Shown: positions 8,266 to 17,586, numbered from the stretch's first letter. The stretch is DNA of 64,000 nt from Paraburkholderia heleia NBRC 101817 (GCF_000739775.1 NZ_BBJH01000048.1:1-64000), one strand, 5' to 3'. Made by a program: numbers and translations. Notes: a model not told the origin generated them from the sequence alone.

Positions 8266-9384
8266 TCACGCGGCCTGTTTGCCGCGCAGCGCCAGGTGAT
8301 CCGCGAACGCCTGCGTGAGCGCCGGCAGCACCTGTAGCGCATTGCCGACGATGCCGTAGTGCGCAAAATCGAAGATCGGCGCGTTCGCATCAGTGTTGAT
8401 CGCGACGATCACGTCCGAGCTTTCCATGCCGACGCGGTGCTGGATTGCGCCGGATATGCCGGCCGCGATGTAGAGCTTCGGCCGAACGGTCTTGCCAGTC
8501 TGGCCGACCTGGCGCTCGGCATCGACCCAGCCCGCCTGCACGCATGGACGCGTAGCGCCAACTTCGCCGCCCAGCACGCGAGCTAGCTCGAACACCAGAC
8601 GAAAGTTCTCCGGATTCTTCAAGCCCTTGCCGCCGCTGACGATTACATCGGCGTAGGGCAGGTTGATCCGGTTGCTGTTAGCGTCCGCGATGAAGTCGAG
8701 CAGCTTCGTGACGATATCCGTTTCGACCATGCCGAGTGTCTCCTGCACGATTTCGCCGCTGCGATCGGCCTGCGCGATCGGCATTGCCATCACACGTGGA
8801 CGTACCGTGGCCATCTGCGGTCGATAGGCGAGCGTCATGATCGTGCACAGCAGCGAACCTCCGAAGGTCGGCCGCGTGGCTGCGAGCGCGCGGGACGCCG
8901 GGTCGATGTTCAGCTCTGTGCAGTCTGCAGTGAGGCCGGTGGCGAGCGTCGTGGCGACCGAGCCCGCGAGGTCGCGCCCCATCGAGGTCGCGCCGAGGAG
9001 CAGGATCTCGGGCTGATACCTGTTCACGAGATCGGTGAGCCCCTTCGTGAACGGCTCGTTGCGATAGCCGAACAGTGCCGGGTCGTGCATCACGTAGGCC
9101 TTGTCGGCACCGAAGCCGAACGCCTCGGCAGCGAAGCGTTCAAGCGGCTCGTCGGGGCCGCCCAGCACGGCGACCGCCACGTTGCCGCCAAGCTTGTCGG
9201 CGAGCTTGCGCGCCTCACCGAGCAGTTCCCACGATACGCTGTGCACGTGGCCGCGATCGTGCTCCAGGAAGACCCAGACACCTTTGTAGGATTTCAGGTG
9301 TTCGGGCAGTTCGAGGTTGCGGCCGCTGGCGCGCTTTGCGGGTGCACCCGGTTGTTTGTTGTTGGGGACGGCGGGCGAGTTCAT
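8266..9384 (-). CDS. fixB: FixB, electron-transfer flavoprotein alpha subunit
   Basis: This is an ETF alpha-type protein of 372 aa. The C-terminal half has the FAD-binding domain, with SGGKGL, AGWVDAERQVGQTGK and AAGISGAIQHRVGM. The N-terminal ETF domain is preceded by about 30 extra residues (MNSPAVPNNKQPG...). The ATG at 9384 overlaps the fixA stop as ATGA. With FixA it takes electrons from NADH and bifurcates them. Confidence 0.95.
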   Translation of the reverse strand: MNSPAVPNNKQPGAPAKRASGRNLELPEHLKSYKGVWVFLEHDRGHVHSVSWELLGEARKLADKLGGNVAVAVLGGPDEPLERFAAEAFGFGADKAYVMHDPALFGYRNEPFTKGLTDLVNRYQPEILLLGATSMGRDLAGSVATTLATGLTADCTELNIDPASRALAATRPTFGGSLLCTIMTLAYRPQMATVRPRVMAMPIAQADRSGEIVQETLGMVETDIVTKLLDFIADANSNRINLPYADVIVSGGKGLKNPENFRLVFELARVLGGEVGATRPCVQAGWVDAERQVGQTGKTVRPKLYIAAGISGAIQHRVGMESSDVIVAINTDANAPIFDFAHYGIVGNALQVLPALTQAFADHLALRGKQAA

Positions 9385-10229
9385 GGGGTTTCCTTCATCA
9401 ACAGATCTGCTTCCAGCGTCGGATGGCGGGTAAAGATCTTTTGCAGCAGATTCAGCGACACGTCGCGCAGGCTTGAGGTATCGAGTTCGAGCATTTCGGC
9501 TTTCTCGCTGCGAGGCGTCGGGCCGAATACCTTGCTGACCACGGTCGGCGAGCCTTTCAGCCCGATCTTGCTGATGTCCTCGATGCCGGCCTGTTCGCGG
9601 TTCCATTTGCGCACCGGAAAACCCGCCGCATGGATCATTGAGGGCAGTGATGCGAAACGCAGCTCGTTGGTGTTCTCGAGCATCGTTACAAGGCACGGCA
9701 GTGCGGTTTTCAGCACCTGCACACCGCCTTCAGCGCGGCGTTCGACGACGATCGTGCGCGCATCAAAATCAGGCTCGACGATCCGCGACACGTAGGTGAG
9801 CAGTTGCAGCCCCATGCGTTTCGCGATGCCGGGACCGACCTGCGCAGTGTCGCCGTCGATGGTCTGCTTGCCGGTGAACACGATGTCCACGGCCTGCTCC
9901 TTTGCGATCTGCCGGATCGCGGCGGCAAGCGCGTAGGAGGTCGCGAGTGTGTCGGCGCCGGCGAACGCGCGGTCGGTGACGAGCACCGCGTCGTCAGCGC
10001 CGTAACTGATGCACTTGCGCAGCGCATCTTCGGCCTGCGGCGGTCCCATGCAGAGCATCGTGACCTTGCCGCCGAAACAGTCCTTCAGCCGCAGCGCTTC
10101 CTCCAGCGAGAACAGGTCGTACGGGTTGACGATTGCCGGCACGCCCTGGCGCATGATGGTGTTGGTGACAGGATGAACGCGGATTTGCGCTGAATCCGGA
10201 ACCTGCTTGATGCAGACGACGATGTGCAT
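9381..10229 (-). CDS. fixA: FixA, electron-transfer flavoprotein beta subunit
   Basis: This 282-aa ETF beta protein begins MHIVVCIKQVPDSAQIRV, the usual FixA N-terminus. It contains the signature VFTGKQTIDGDTAQVGP, which binds the nucleotide/FAD at the subunit interface. It starts 12 bp after nifW and overlaps fixB. Coupling of fixABCX to nifW, cysE and nifV in one sigma-54 operon ties the electron supply to nitrogenase expression. Confidence 0.95.
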   Translation of the reverse strand: MHIVVCIKQVPDSAQIRVHPVTNTIMRQGVPAIVNPYDLFSLEEALRLKDCFGGKVTMLCMGPPQAEDALRKCISYGADDAVLVTDRAFAGADTLATSYALAAAIRQIAKEQAVDIVFTGKQTIDGDTAQVGPGIAKRMGLQLLTYVSRIVEPDFDARTIVVERRAEGGVQVLKTALPCLVTMLENTNELRFASLPSMIHAAGFPVRKWNREQAGIEDISKIGLKGSPTVVSKVFGPTPRSEKAEMLELDTSSLRDVSLNLLQKIFTRHPTLEADLLMKETP

Positions 10230-10241
10230 GGCGGCTCCAGA

Positions 10242-10580
10242 TCAGGCGGCGTCGCGGGCCGGTAACGACGCGCGCAGGTTGTCGAGGGAGACGTGCTGCC
10301 TTCCGTTCACGTCCTGAAAGACCTTGAACACTTTTTCCTCGGCGGGCGTGGAGATGACGAAATCGTTGTACGCCTTTAACAGCAGCCCGTGATAGAGCGC
10401 AAACACCGCCGCCTCGTTGTCCTGCGGCAGCGCATCCTGTTGACGGATGTACTGGAAGAAGCGCTTGAGAATATGCAGGCGGCTCACGTTCACCACTTTC
10501 TGGTCGAAGCTAATGCGGAAAAACTGGAGAAAATCCTCGGCGGACGAGAGGCTCTCCAACTGCTTGATGAATCCTTGCAT
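10242..10580 (-). CDS. nifW: NifW, nitrogenase stabilising/protective protein
   Basis: This 112-aa protein matches NifW: the first residues MQGFIKQLESLSSAEDFLQF and then LHILKRFFQYI. The start at 10580 was chosen because the product begins at the family N-terminus; the open frame runs on to 10661 without family-like sequence. NifW associates with the MoFe protein and helps it survive oxygen or mature fully. It lies 5 bp after cysE and 12 bp before fixA. Confidence 0.93.
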   Translation of the reverse strand: MQGFIKQLESLSSAEDFLQFFRISFDQKVVNVSRLHILKRFFQYIRQQDALPQDNEAAVFALYHGLLLKAYNDFVISTPAEEKVFKVFQDVNGRQHVSLDNLRASLPARDAA

Positions 10581-10585
10581 GTTGG

Positions 10586-11392
10586 CTACTCCCCAATGTA
10601 CGAAGCGGACGATGACGGAAAGCGCGTGGTCTGCGCACAGGACTCGTCGCAGCATCCGCACTGGCTGGCTGCGGCGCCCGGGCCGGTATGCGCTGTCTGC
10701 TCAAGATGTGCCACGCGCTCGAGCAGGCAGGCGAGCGCCTTGCCGACCGGGTCGGGTATCAGATGGTGGTTCAGGTCGAAGCCATAGGGAGCAGGCCTCG
10801 CGGCTCGTGCGACGATGCGCCCTGGTATGCCGACCACGGTGACACCCTCGGGCACCGGGTCGATGACGACGGAGTTGGCTGCGATGCGGGCGTGGTGCCC
10901 GACCACAATGGGACCAAGTATCTTCGCTCCCGCGCCGACGACGACGTGGTCACCGAGCGTCGGATGCCGCTTGCCCGGATGCCAGCTCGTGCCGCCGAGC
11001 GTGACCCCGTGATAGAGCGTGACATCGTTGCCGATTTCTGCGGTTTCACCGATTACGACGCCCGCGCCGTGATCGATGAAGAAACGCTCGCCGATCATCG
11101 CACCCGGATGAATGTCGATGTGAGTGAACATGCGCGCGACATACGAAAGCCAGCGCGGCGCATAGCGCCAGCCGCGACGCCACAGCGCGTGGCCGATACG
11201 GTACGCCGTGATCGCGTGTATGCCCGGATAGATCGTCCACACTTCCAGTTGGCTTCGTGCAGCGGGATCACGTTCGTGCACGCAGCGAAGATCCCCCCGC
11301 AGCAGCGTCCACCACGAACGCTTCGATGCGTCCAGTGCATACTGCTGTGCGGACGACGCCGCGTCAGGCATGGCGCTTCGAAGGTCGCTCAT
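10586..11392 (-). CDS. cysE: Serine O-acetyltransferase (CysE/NifP type)
   Basis: This 268-aa protein has the left-handed beta-helix hexapeptide repeats of CysE: HPGAMIGERFFIDHGAGVVI, then GNDVTLYHGVTLGG and the C-terminal GVTVVGIPGRIV. It makes O-acetylserine, the cysteine precursor; in diazotrophs a nif-linked copy (nifP) raises cysteine supply for Fe-S clusters. The start overlaps the nifV stop as ATGA. About 40 extra C-terminal residues (ending SSASYIGE) include a cysteine group QCGCCDESC, which is unusual for the family and could be a metal or regulatory tail. Confidence 0.92.
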   Translation of the reverse strand: MSDLRSAMPDAASSAQQYALDASKRSWWTLLRGDLRCVHERDPAARSQLEVWTIYPGIHAITAYRIGHALWRRGWRYAPRWLSYVARMFTHIDIHPGAMIGERFFIDHGAGVVIGETAEIGNDVTLYHGVTLGGTSWHPGKRHPTLGDHVVVGAGAKILGPIVVGHHARIAANSVVIDPVPEGVTVVGIPGRIVARAARPAPYGFDLNHHLIPDPVGKALACLLERVAHLEQTAHTGPGAAASQCGCCDESCAQTTRFPSSSASYIGE

Positions 11393-12525
11393 GACACTTT
11401 CTCCAGCGCGCCGTTTGCTTCGGCCAGGAATCGGTACAGATCGCTCTCGCTCGGCGCCTGCTTGTACTGGATCGCGAAATGGCGGATGCGGTTGAGCAGC
11501 ATCGGGACGAGCCGCTCGGCGACGCGCAGGCCGAGCGCATCGTAGGCCTGGCGCACACTCTGGGAGCCGGAGTGCTTGCCGAGGACTACTGAGCGCTGCC
11601 GGCCGAGTTCGGCGGGATCGAATCCTTCGTAGGTCGTCGGGTGCTTGGCGATACCGTCGGCGTGAATGCCCGATTCGTGTGTGAAAACACCTCCACCAAC
11701 GATGCTCTTGTTGAGTGAGACGGTGCGGCCAGATGCCTGTTCAACCAGGCGCGAGATGCCCAGCAGCGCCGTGGTGTCGACTCCGGTGTCGCGGCCGAGC
11801 AGGTGACGCGTGCCCATGACGACTTCTTCGAGGGCGGCATTGCCAGCCCGCTCGCCGAGGCCGTTGACGGTCGTATTGGCGTGCGTGGCGCCCGCGCGCA
11901 GGGCGGCAAGTGTGTTGGCCGTGGCCAGTCCGAGATCGTCGTGCGCATGTATCTCGATCTCGAGATCGACCACACCGCGCAGCCGTGCGATAGCTTCGTA
12001 GGTGGAGAACGGGTCCAGCACGCCCAGCGTGTCGGCAAAGCGAATCCGTTGCGCGCCACATTGCTGGGCATGCTGTGCGACCACAGCCAGGAATGCCGGA
12101 TCGGCACGGGAAGCGTCTTCCATCCCGAGCGAGACCTTGCGGCCGCTTTTTGCCGCGTCGGTGATCACGCGCGTGACCTGCCCGAGCACCCAGCTGCGCG
12201 GTTGTCGCAGCTTGTGCTGAAGGTGAATGTCCGAAACCGGAATCGACAGATGGACGATGTCCGGATTGCAGCGCAGGGCGGCGGCAAGGTCGTTGTCGGT
12301 GAGCCGTCCCCAGACCATCATGCCCGCATGAAGGTTCAGGTCGACAATTGCCTTGATGCAGGCGATTTCATCTTCGCCCATGGCAGGGATGCCGATTTCG
12401 AGTTCGGGTACTCCCGCGCGTGATAGCGCTGTGGCGATTGCGCATTTCTCTGCGATCGTGAATGCGACGCCGGCTGTCTGCTCGCCATCGCGCAGCGTGG
12501 TGTCATTGATGATCGGGTTGGACAT
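11389..12525 (-). CDS. nifV: NifV, homocitrate synthase
   Basis: This 378-aa enzyme condenses acetyl-CoA and 2-oxoglutarate to homocitrate, the organic ligand of FeMo-co. The DRE-TIM motif NDTTLRDGEQTAG is at the N-terminus and the metal-binding HAHDDLGLATAN lies near residue 200. The ATG at 12525 is 33 bp downstream of the -12 element of a sigma-54 promoter. It is the first gene of the operon that runs through cysE, nifW and fixABCX. Confidence 0.96.
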   Translation of the reverse strand: MSNPIINDTTLRDGEQTAGVAFTIAEKCAIATALSRAGVPELEIGIPAMGEDEIACIKAIVDLNLHAGMMVWGRLTDNDLAAALRCNPDIVHLSIPVSDIHLQHKLRQPRSWVLGQVTRVITDAAKSGRKVSLGMEDASRADPAFLAVVAQHAQQCGAQRIRFADTLGVLDPFSTYEAIARLRGVVDLEIEIHAHDDLGLATANTLAALRAGATHANTTVNGLGERAGNAALEEVVMGTRHLLGRDTGVDTTALLGISRLVEQASGRTVSLNKSIVGGGVFTHESGIHADGIAKHPTTYEGFDPAELGRQRSVVLGKHSGSQSVRQAYDALGLRVAERLVPMLLNRIRHFAIQYKQAPSESDLYRFLAEANGALEKVS

Positions 12526-12557
12526 CGGTGACCTCTCTGGTTGTTGCAGACTTGGAT

Positions 12558-12573
12558 TGCAAGGGCTGTGCCA
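12558..12573 (-). promoter_or_regulatory. Sigma-54 (-24/-12) promoter of nifV operon
   Basis: On the minus strand the sequence reads TGGCACAGCCCTTGCA, a full match to TGGCAC-N5-TTGCA, with GG and GC 10 bases apart. The -12 GC is about 33 bp before the nifV start codon. The NifA-type site at 12669-12684 lies about 100 bp further upstream. Confidence 0.9.
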
Positions 12574-12668
12574 GGCAATATCACGGCGAAAACCCGCTTT
12601 AACCGTATGATTTCCGGCGGCGCGTGTCGTTTCCGAAGGGGTGGGCTGCCGGTTGTCCGTGTCGTAAA

Positions 12669-12684
12669 TGTCCTGTTTCGAACA
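12669..12684. promoter_or_regulatory. NifA upstream activator site (TGT-N10-ACA)
   Basis: TGTCCTGTTTCGAACA fits TGT-N10-ACA exactly. It also holds most of the inverted repeat CCTGTT-TCG-AACAGG. It is about 95 bp upstream of the -24 element of the nifV promoter, a normal distance for NifA acting through DNA looping. Confidence 0.8.
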
Positions 12685-12830
12685 GGCGCGGTAGTGTTCG
12701 GCTGTTACGGGCAGCGCTGGGTCTGCCGCGCGTAACTGACTGTCATGGACAGAGAGGGAGAGGCCAGGGAGCCCGATATCGGTGGATACCGGATGACCGC
12801 TGCAGGATGAATGCTCGCGAGCCGGAAACG

Positions 12831-13166
12831 TCAGTGCTCGCGCGCGAGGTTGCGCGTATGTCTTGGCAGTTCGATGACCAGATCGATGTCTCGCAATTTC
12901 ACACAGCAGGCAAGGCGCGACTGCGCCTGGAGTCCCCATGCATGGTCGAGCTGGTCGCTTTCGTCGTCCTCCGGCGGCGCGAGCGATGTGCCGCCTTCGC
13001 GTATGTACACGTGGCAGGTCGCGCAGGCCGCCACCATTTCACAGGCATGTTCGAGCGCGATACCCGAGCGCAGCAGGTTTTCGCACAGCGATGTGCCGCG
13101 CCTGGCTTCGACGACCTGTCCATCGGGGCACAGTTCGGGGTGGGGAAGTACCTGTACACGAGGCAT
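12831..13166 (-). CDS. fdx: ISC-type [2Fe-2S] ferredoxin
   Basis: This 111-aa adrenodoxin-type ferredoxin has ligands C42, C48 and C51 in CEMVAACATC and a fourth at C87 or C88 in RLACC. It is the last gene of the isc operon, where Fdx supplies electrons for cluster assembly on IscU. The normal E. coli order hscB-hscA-fdx is kept except that hscB is missing. The gene ends about 300 bp before nifV. Confidence 0.9.
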   Translation of the reverse strand: MPRVQVLPHPELCPDGQVVEARRGTSLCENLLRSGIALEHACEMVAACATCHVYIREGGTSLAPPEDDESDQLDHAWGLQAQSRLACCVKLRDIDLVIELPRHTRNLAREH

Positions 13167-13181
13167 GGTGTTGTTCGTCCT

Positions 13182-15056
13182 TCAGGCAAGGCTGTCGAGT
13201 TCACGGCCAGCTAGCGCGTTTCGGATCGATGCGTTCATGCGGCGCGCAGCAAATTCCTCAGTGGCCCGGGACAGGTCGGCGGCCGCCATTTTGAGCGGCT
13301 CGAGGGGTGCCCCGGTTTCGAGTGCATCGGCAACACGGAAGGTGGCCTGCCGGACGGTGGCCAGTTCTTCGGCCGATAGCAGTGCAGCATCGCTCGCGAG
13401 TGCGGCTCCGGTCGCATCCAGCAGACGCCGAGCGTCGACCTGCGCTTCGCGCAATGTACGCAGTTGCATGTCATCGAGCGAAGTTTCAATTGCCTCTTTC
13501 AGCATGTCAGCCACCTGCGCGTCGGTGAGACCGTACGACGGTTTGACTTCGATCTGCGCTTGAATCCCCGTCGTCTGCTCGCGGGCGGTAACGGCAAGCA
13601 GCCCGTCGGCATCGATCTGGAACGTGACGCGAATACGTGCGGCACCGGCGACCGCGGGCGGAATGCCGCGCAATTCGAACCGCGCGAGGGAGCGGCAGCC
13701 CGACACGGCTTCACGTTCACCCTGCACGACATGAATCGACATCGCGGTCTGTCCGTCCTTGAACGTCGTGAATTCCTGTGCTCGCGCCACGGGTAACGTG
13801 GAGTTGCGCGCAATGATCTTCTCGACGAGGCCGCCCATGGTTTCGAGGCCGAGCGATAGCGGGCACACGTCGAGCAGCAGCCATCCTTCGCCGTTGCCGT
13901 TGCCGACCAGCACGTCGGCCTGTTTGGCCGCGCCAAGCGCGACGACCTGGTCGGGATCGATGTCGGCGAGTGGATCTCGCCCGAAGAATTCGCGCACCGC
14001 TTCGCGTGCGAGCGGCATGCGGGTCGATCCGCCGACGAGGACCACACCGGTAATATCGGTCGTCCGCAGTTTCGCATCGCGTAGCGCACGACGGGTCGCG
14101 GCAATCGTGCGATCGATCAGCGGTTGGCAGAGTGCAGCGAATGCCGCGCGGGACAGGGTGCGTTGCCAGACCGTGCCATCCGCCAGTGTCATTGCGACAC
14201 TGACCGTTTCCGACTGTGAAAGCGCCTCTTTCGCAGCGCGTGCGGCCATCAGCAGGCTGCGTTGTTCATGCGGCGCGAGCGATGCGAGACTGGCGACACC
14301 GTGTGCCTCACATAGCCATTGCGCGATCGCCTGATCAAAGTCGTCGCCCCCGAGAGCTGAATCGCCACCCGTCGCAAGGACTTCAAACACACCCTTCGAG
14401 AGGCGCAGGACCGAAATGTCGAAGGTTCCACCTCCCAGGTCGTAGACCGCGAAAGTGCCCTCGGCCGCGCGGTCCAGGCCGTAGGCCACCGCCGCCGCGG
14501 TTGGCTCGTTCATCAACCGCAGCACTGTCAGTCCGGATAGCCTTGCGGCGTCCTTTGTCGCCTGGCGTTGCGCATCGTCGAAGTATGCCGGTACGGTGAT
14601 GACCACGCCCGCGAGTTCCCCACCGAGTGAGGCTTCGGCCCGAACACGCAGGGTGCGCAGGATTTCCGCCGACACTTCCACTGGGGAGCGCTCACCCGCA
14701 GCGGTCTCAAGGCTCACCATGCCGGGATGATCGATAAACCGGTACGGCAGGGTGTCGGCATTGGGCAGATCTGCAAGGCGTCGCCCCATGAAGCGCTTTA
14801 CCGAGACGATCGTGTTCGCAGGATCGTCGGCCTGGTGTATCTGCGCGTTGCGTCCCGCTTGTACTTCGCCCGACGGAAGGTAACGCACGACGGACGGTAA
14901 CAGGGTTTCGCCCACGGCATCCACCAGCACCCGGGCCGCAGCGCTCTGTACGGTGGCCACGAGCGAGTTGGTCGTGCCAAGGTCGATTCCGGCCGCGAGC
15001 CGGTGCTGGTGCGGGGCGGCGGCGCGGCCGGGTTCCGCGATCTGTAGCAGGGCCAT
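13182..15056 (-). CDS. hscA: HscA, Hsp70-type chaperone for Fe-S transfer
   Basis: This 624-aa Hsp70 has GIDLGTTNS near residue 23, the Walker-like YDLGGGTFDIS, and PAYFDDAQRQATKDAA. HscA binds the LPPVK loop of IscU and releases the cluster. That loop is present in the IscU of this operon (residues 99-103), so the pair is compatible. The start at 15056 gives a normal length. It follows iscA and precedes fdx by 15 bp. The co-chaperone hscB is not in the window, so it must come from elsewhere or be dispensable. Confidence 0.93.
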   Translation of the reverse strand: MALLQIAEPGRAAAPHQHRLAAGIDLGTTNSLVATVQSAAARVLVDAVGETLLPSVVRYLPSGEVQAGRNAQIHQADDPANTIVSVKRFMGRRLADLPNADTLPYRFIDHPGMVSLETAAGERSPVEVSAEILRTLRVRAEASLGGELAGVVITVPAYFDDAQRQATKDAARLSGLTVLRLMNEPTAAAVAYGLDRAAEGTFAVYDLGGGTFDISVLRLSKGVFEVLATGGDSALGGDDFDQAIAQWLCEAHGVASLASLAPHEQRSLLMAARAAKEALSQSETVSVAMTLADGTVWQRTLSRAAFAALCQPLIDRTIAATRRALRDAKLRTTDITGVVLVGGSTRMPLAREAVREFFGRDPLADIDPDQVVALGAAKQADVLVGNGNGEGWLLLDVCPLSLGLETMGGLVEKIIARNSTLPVARAQEFTTFKDGQTAMSIHVVQGEREAVSGCRSLARFELRGIPPAVAGAARIRVTFQIDADGLLAVTAREQTTGIQAQIEVKPSYGLTDAQVADMLKEAIETSLDDMQLRTLREAQVDARRLLDATGAALASDAALLSAEELATVRQATFRVADALETGAPLEPLKMAAADLSRATEEFAARRMNASIRNALAGRELDSLA

Positions 15057-15079
15057 GATCAGGATGTCCGGTTGGTGGT

Positions 15080-15403
15080 TCAGACAGCGAAACTCTCCCC
15101 GCATCCACAGCTGGCGGTCGCGTTCGGGTTGTGAAATCTGAATCCCTCGTTGAGTCCTTCGCGTACAAAGTCGAGTTCGGTGCCGTCGAGCATAGGCAGA
15201 CTGCGCGGATCCACAACGATCATCACGCCATGGGCTTCGAAGCATTGGTCCTCCGCGGCGGGGGCATCGACGAACTCGAGCGCATAGGCGAAGCCAGAGC
15301 ACCCGCTTGTCTTGACGGCGACGCGGAGTCCGACGCCGCTGCCGCGCTTTTGCAGGGACTTCTCGACGTGCCGAGCCGCAGCGGGGGTGAGTAAGATGGT
15401 CAT
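15080..15403 (-). CDS. iscA: IscA-family Fe-S carrier
   Basis: This 107-aa A-type carrier has the three conserved cysteines: C35 in TSGCSGFAY, then C99 and C101 in SCGCGESF. A-type proteins receive clusters from the scaffold and hand them to apo-targets. Two A-type genes lie in tandem here (this and 15415-15789), and a third in the nifB operon. The start at 15403 is the only sensible ATG. It lies 11 bp after the previous gene. Confidence 0.92.
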   Translation of the reverse strand: MTILLTPAAARHVEKSLQKRGSGVGLRVAVKTSGCSGFAYALEFVDAPAAEDQCFEAHGVMIVVDPRSLPMLDGTELDFVREGLNEGFRFHNPNATASCGCGESFAV

Positions 15404-15414
15404 GATCTGCCGCC

Positions 15415-15789
15415 TCACACGGAAAACGAGCTGCCGCAGCCGCAGGTACTCTGGGCGTTGGGGTTCTGGATGACGAAGCGCGAGCCTTCGAGGCCGTCTT
15501 CGTAGTCGACTCGCGCGCCGAGCAGGTACTGCTGGCTCATCGCATCGACCAGCAGCGTGACGCCGTCGGTGACGATTTGCATGTCGTCTTCGGCAATCTG
15601 GTCGTCGAACGAGAAACCGTACTGGAAGCCGGAGCACCCCCCGCCCGAGACATAGAGCCTGAGCTTGAGCAGCGGGTTGCCTTCTTCCTCGATCAGCGAT
15701 GCGACCTTGGCAGCCGCGCCTGGGGTGAACTCCAGAAATGCCGGCGCCGGATTCTGGGCGGCGACGCCCGTATGTTGAAGCGATTCCAT
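15415..15789 (-). CDS. ErpA-like A-type Fe-S carrier
   Basis: This 124-aa protein has ligands C52 (GGGCSGFQYGF) and C116/C118 (STCGCGSSF). The long N-terminal lead and the motif GGGCSGFQYGF are nearer to ErpA/IscA2 than to IscA itself. It lies between iscU and iscA. Having ErpA-like and IscA-like carriers side by side suggests that the operon serves both [4Fe-4S] insertion and transfer during nitrogen fixation. Confidence 0.85.
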   Translation of the reverse strand: MESLQHTGVAAQNPAPAFLEFTPGAAAKVASLIEEEGNPLLKLRLYVSGGGCSGFQYGFSFDDQIAEDDMQIVTDGVTLLVDAMSQQYLLGARVDYEDGLEGSRFVIQNPNAQSTCGCGSSFSV

Positions 15790-15818
15790 CGTGCTTATCC
15801 TCGTTCGGGTGAGTGCGT

Positions 15819-16262
15819 TCAGTTTGCGCCGGACGCGCAGGCCGGCTGTTCCGTGGTGAGGTCGGCGTCGTGCGAATCCGCTGCGCGCTGGCGCGATCGG
15901 AAGTCCGCGACCGCGGCCTTGATGGCGTCCTCTGCGAGGATCGAGCAATGGATCTTCACGGGCGGTAACGCGAGTTCCTCTGCAATCTGGGTATTCCTGA
16001 TCGACATCGCTTCATCGAGCGTCTTGCCCTTGACCCATTCGGTCACGAGCGAACTCGATGCGATGGCCGAACCGCAACCGTACGTCTTGAACTTCGCGTC
16101 TTCGATTACGCCGTCCCGGTTCACGCGGATCTGGAGCTTCATGACGTCACCGCACGCCGGAGCCCCGACCATCCCGGTGCCGACCGCATCGTCGTCTTTC
16201 CCGAATGAGCCGACATTGCGGGGATTTTCGTAGTGGTCGAGAACCTTGTCGCTGTAAGCCAT
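15819..16262 (-). CDS. iscU: IscU scaffold protein
   Basis: This is an Fe-S scaffold with C37 and D39 (GAPACGDV), C63 (GCGSAIASSS) and C106, and the HscA-binding LPPVK at 99-103. At 147 aa it is about 20 residues longer than E. coli IscU; the extra C-terminal tail (after AVADFRSRQ) ends in EQPACASGAN. It is not the long NifU with its own ferredoxin domain, so here IscU seems to replace NifU. It is preceded by iscS (45 bp). Confidence 0.95.
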   Translation of the reverse strand: MAYSDKVLDHYENPRNVGSFGKDDDAVGTGMVGAPACGDVMKLQIRVNRDGVIEDAKFKTYGCGSAIASSSLVTEWVKGKTLDEAMSIRNTQIAEELALPPVKIHCSILAEDAIKAAVADFRSRQRAADSHDADLTTEQPACASGAN

Positions 16263-16307
16263 GACATGCTCCGCTGGACTACCAGAGTGAAATGAAAGGG
16301 CCGGGTG

Positions 16308-17546
16308 TTAGTGCTCGGCCCACTGGATGGAATGAAGATGGATGCCGGCCTGCGCCATGTCCCACAGCGGGCTCATGTTGCGCAGCCGGTTGACTACCTG
16401 GGTCACCTGGGCAATCGTGAAGTCGATTTCCTCCCCGGTTGTGAAACGACCGAGGGAGAAACGCAGCGACCCGTGTGCGAGCGCATCGTCGCGGCCCATC
16501 GCGCGCAGCACGTAGCTTGGTTCAAGGCTGGCGGACGTGCAGGCGGAACCAGACGACACGGCGACGTCCTTCACGCCCATCAGCAGCGATTCGCCTTCGA
16601 CATACTGGAAGCTCACATTCAGGTAGTGCGGCGCGCCCCGGGCGAGGTCGCCGTTCAGGGTGACGGCCTCGATGGTCTGGAGTCCGATCCATAGCCGATC
16701 GCGCAGCGAGCGGATCCGTTTGTTGTCCGCGTGCATGCACTCGCGCGCAAGCCAGAACGCCTCACCCATGCCGGCGATCTGGTGTGTCGGCAGCGTGCCC
16801 GAGCGCATGCCGCGCTCGTGACCGCCCCCATGCATCTGCGCCTCGATCCGCACGCGAGGTCGACGCCGTACGTAGAGAGCGCCGATGCCCTTCGGTCCGT
16901 AGAGCTTGTGTGCCGAGAACGACATCAGGTCGACCGGCAGCGCGTCGAGATCGATCGGCACCTTGCCGGCCGCCTGGGCGGCATCGACGTGTAACAGCAC
17001 GCCGCGCTCGCGGCACAGCGCCCCGAGCGCCGCGATGTCCTGCACGACACCAGTTTCGTTGTTCACGAGCATCACCGATGCGAGCACGGTGCCTGGCGTC
17101 AGCGCAGCCTCGAACACGGCCGGATCAACAAGGCCGTCCGGTTGTACCGGCAGCACGACGACCTCGAAGCCATCGCGCTCGAGTTCGCGCATCGTGTCGA
17201 GCACGGCCTTGTGCTCGGTCGCGACCGTCACCAGGCGGTTGCCGCGCGAGCGGTAGAAGCGCGCGGCACCCTTGAGCGCGAGATTGTTCGATTCGGTGGC
17301 GCCTGAAGTCCAGACGATTTCGCGAGGGTCGGCGTTCACGAGGCTCGCCACCTGCTCGCGCGCCAGTTCCACGGCTTCCTCAGCGGCCCAGCCGTAAGCG
17401 TGCGAGCGGCTTGCCGCGTTACCGAAGATCTGGGTCATATAGGGCAGCATGCGCCGCGCGACGCGCGGGTCCACCGGCGTGGTGGCGGCGTAGTCCAGGT
17501 AGACGGGCTGGATACGGCGTTCCTGATCGCGTGCGACATCCGGCAT
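16308..17546 (-). CDS. iscS: IscS-type cysteine desulfurase
   Basis: This 412-aa PLP enzyme takes sulfur from cysteine. PLP lysine is K214 in SAHKLYGPKG and the persulfide cysteine is C336 in SSGSACTSAS, a long active loop of the IscS type. The ATG at 17546 was chosen: GAGGAG lies 7 bp before it, and the longer frame (to 17603) overlaps the sigma-54 promoter. It leads the isc operon and probably feeds the nif-specific ISC machine. A second, NifS-like desulfurase is at 24780. Confidence 0.93.
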   Translation of the reverse strand: MPDVARDQERRIQPVYLDYAATTPVDPRVARRMLPYMTQIFGNAASRSHAYGWAAEEAVELAREQVASLVNADPREIVWTSGATESNNLALKGAARFYRSRGNRLVTVATEHKAVLDTMRELERDGFEVVVLPVQPDGLVDPAVFEAALTPGTVLASVMLVNNETGVVQDIAALGALCRERGVLLHVDAAQAAGKVPIDLDALPVDLMSFSAHKLYGPKGIGALYVRRRPRVRIEAQMHGGGHERGMRSGTLPTHQIAGMGEAFWLARECMHADNKRIRSLRDRLWIGLQTIEAVTLNGDLARGAPHYLNVSFQYVEGESLLMGVKDVAVSSGSACTSASLEPSYVLRAMGRDDALAHGSLRFSLGRFTTGEEIDFTIAQVTQVVNRLRNMSPLWDMAQAGIHLHSIQWAEH

Positions 17547-17586
17547 GGCGGGCTCCTCGGCGACGCATGAGAGACGGCCGACAATT

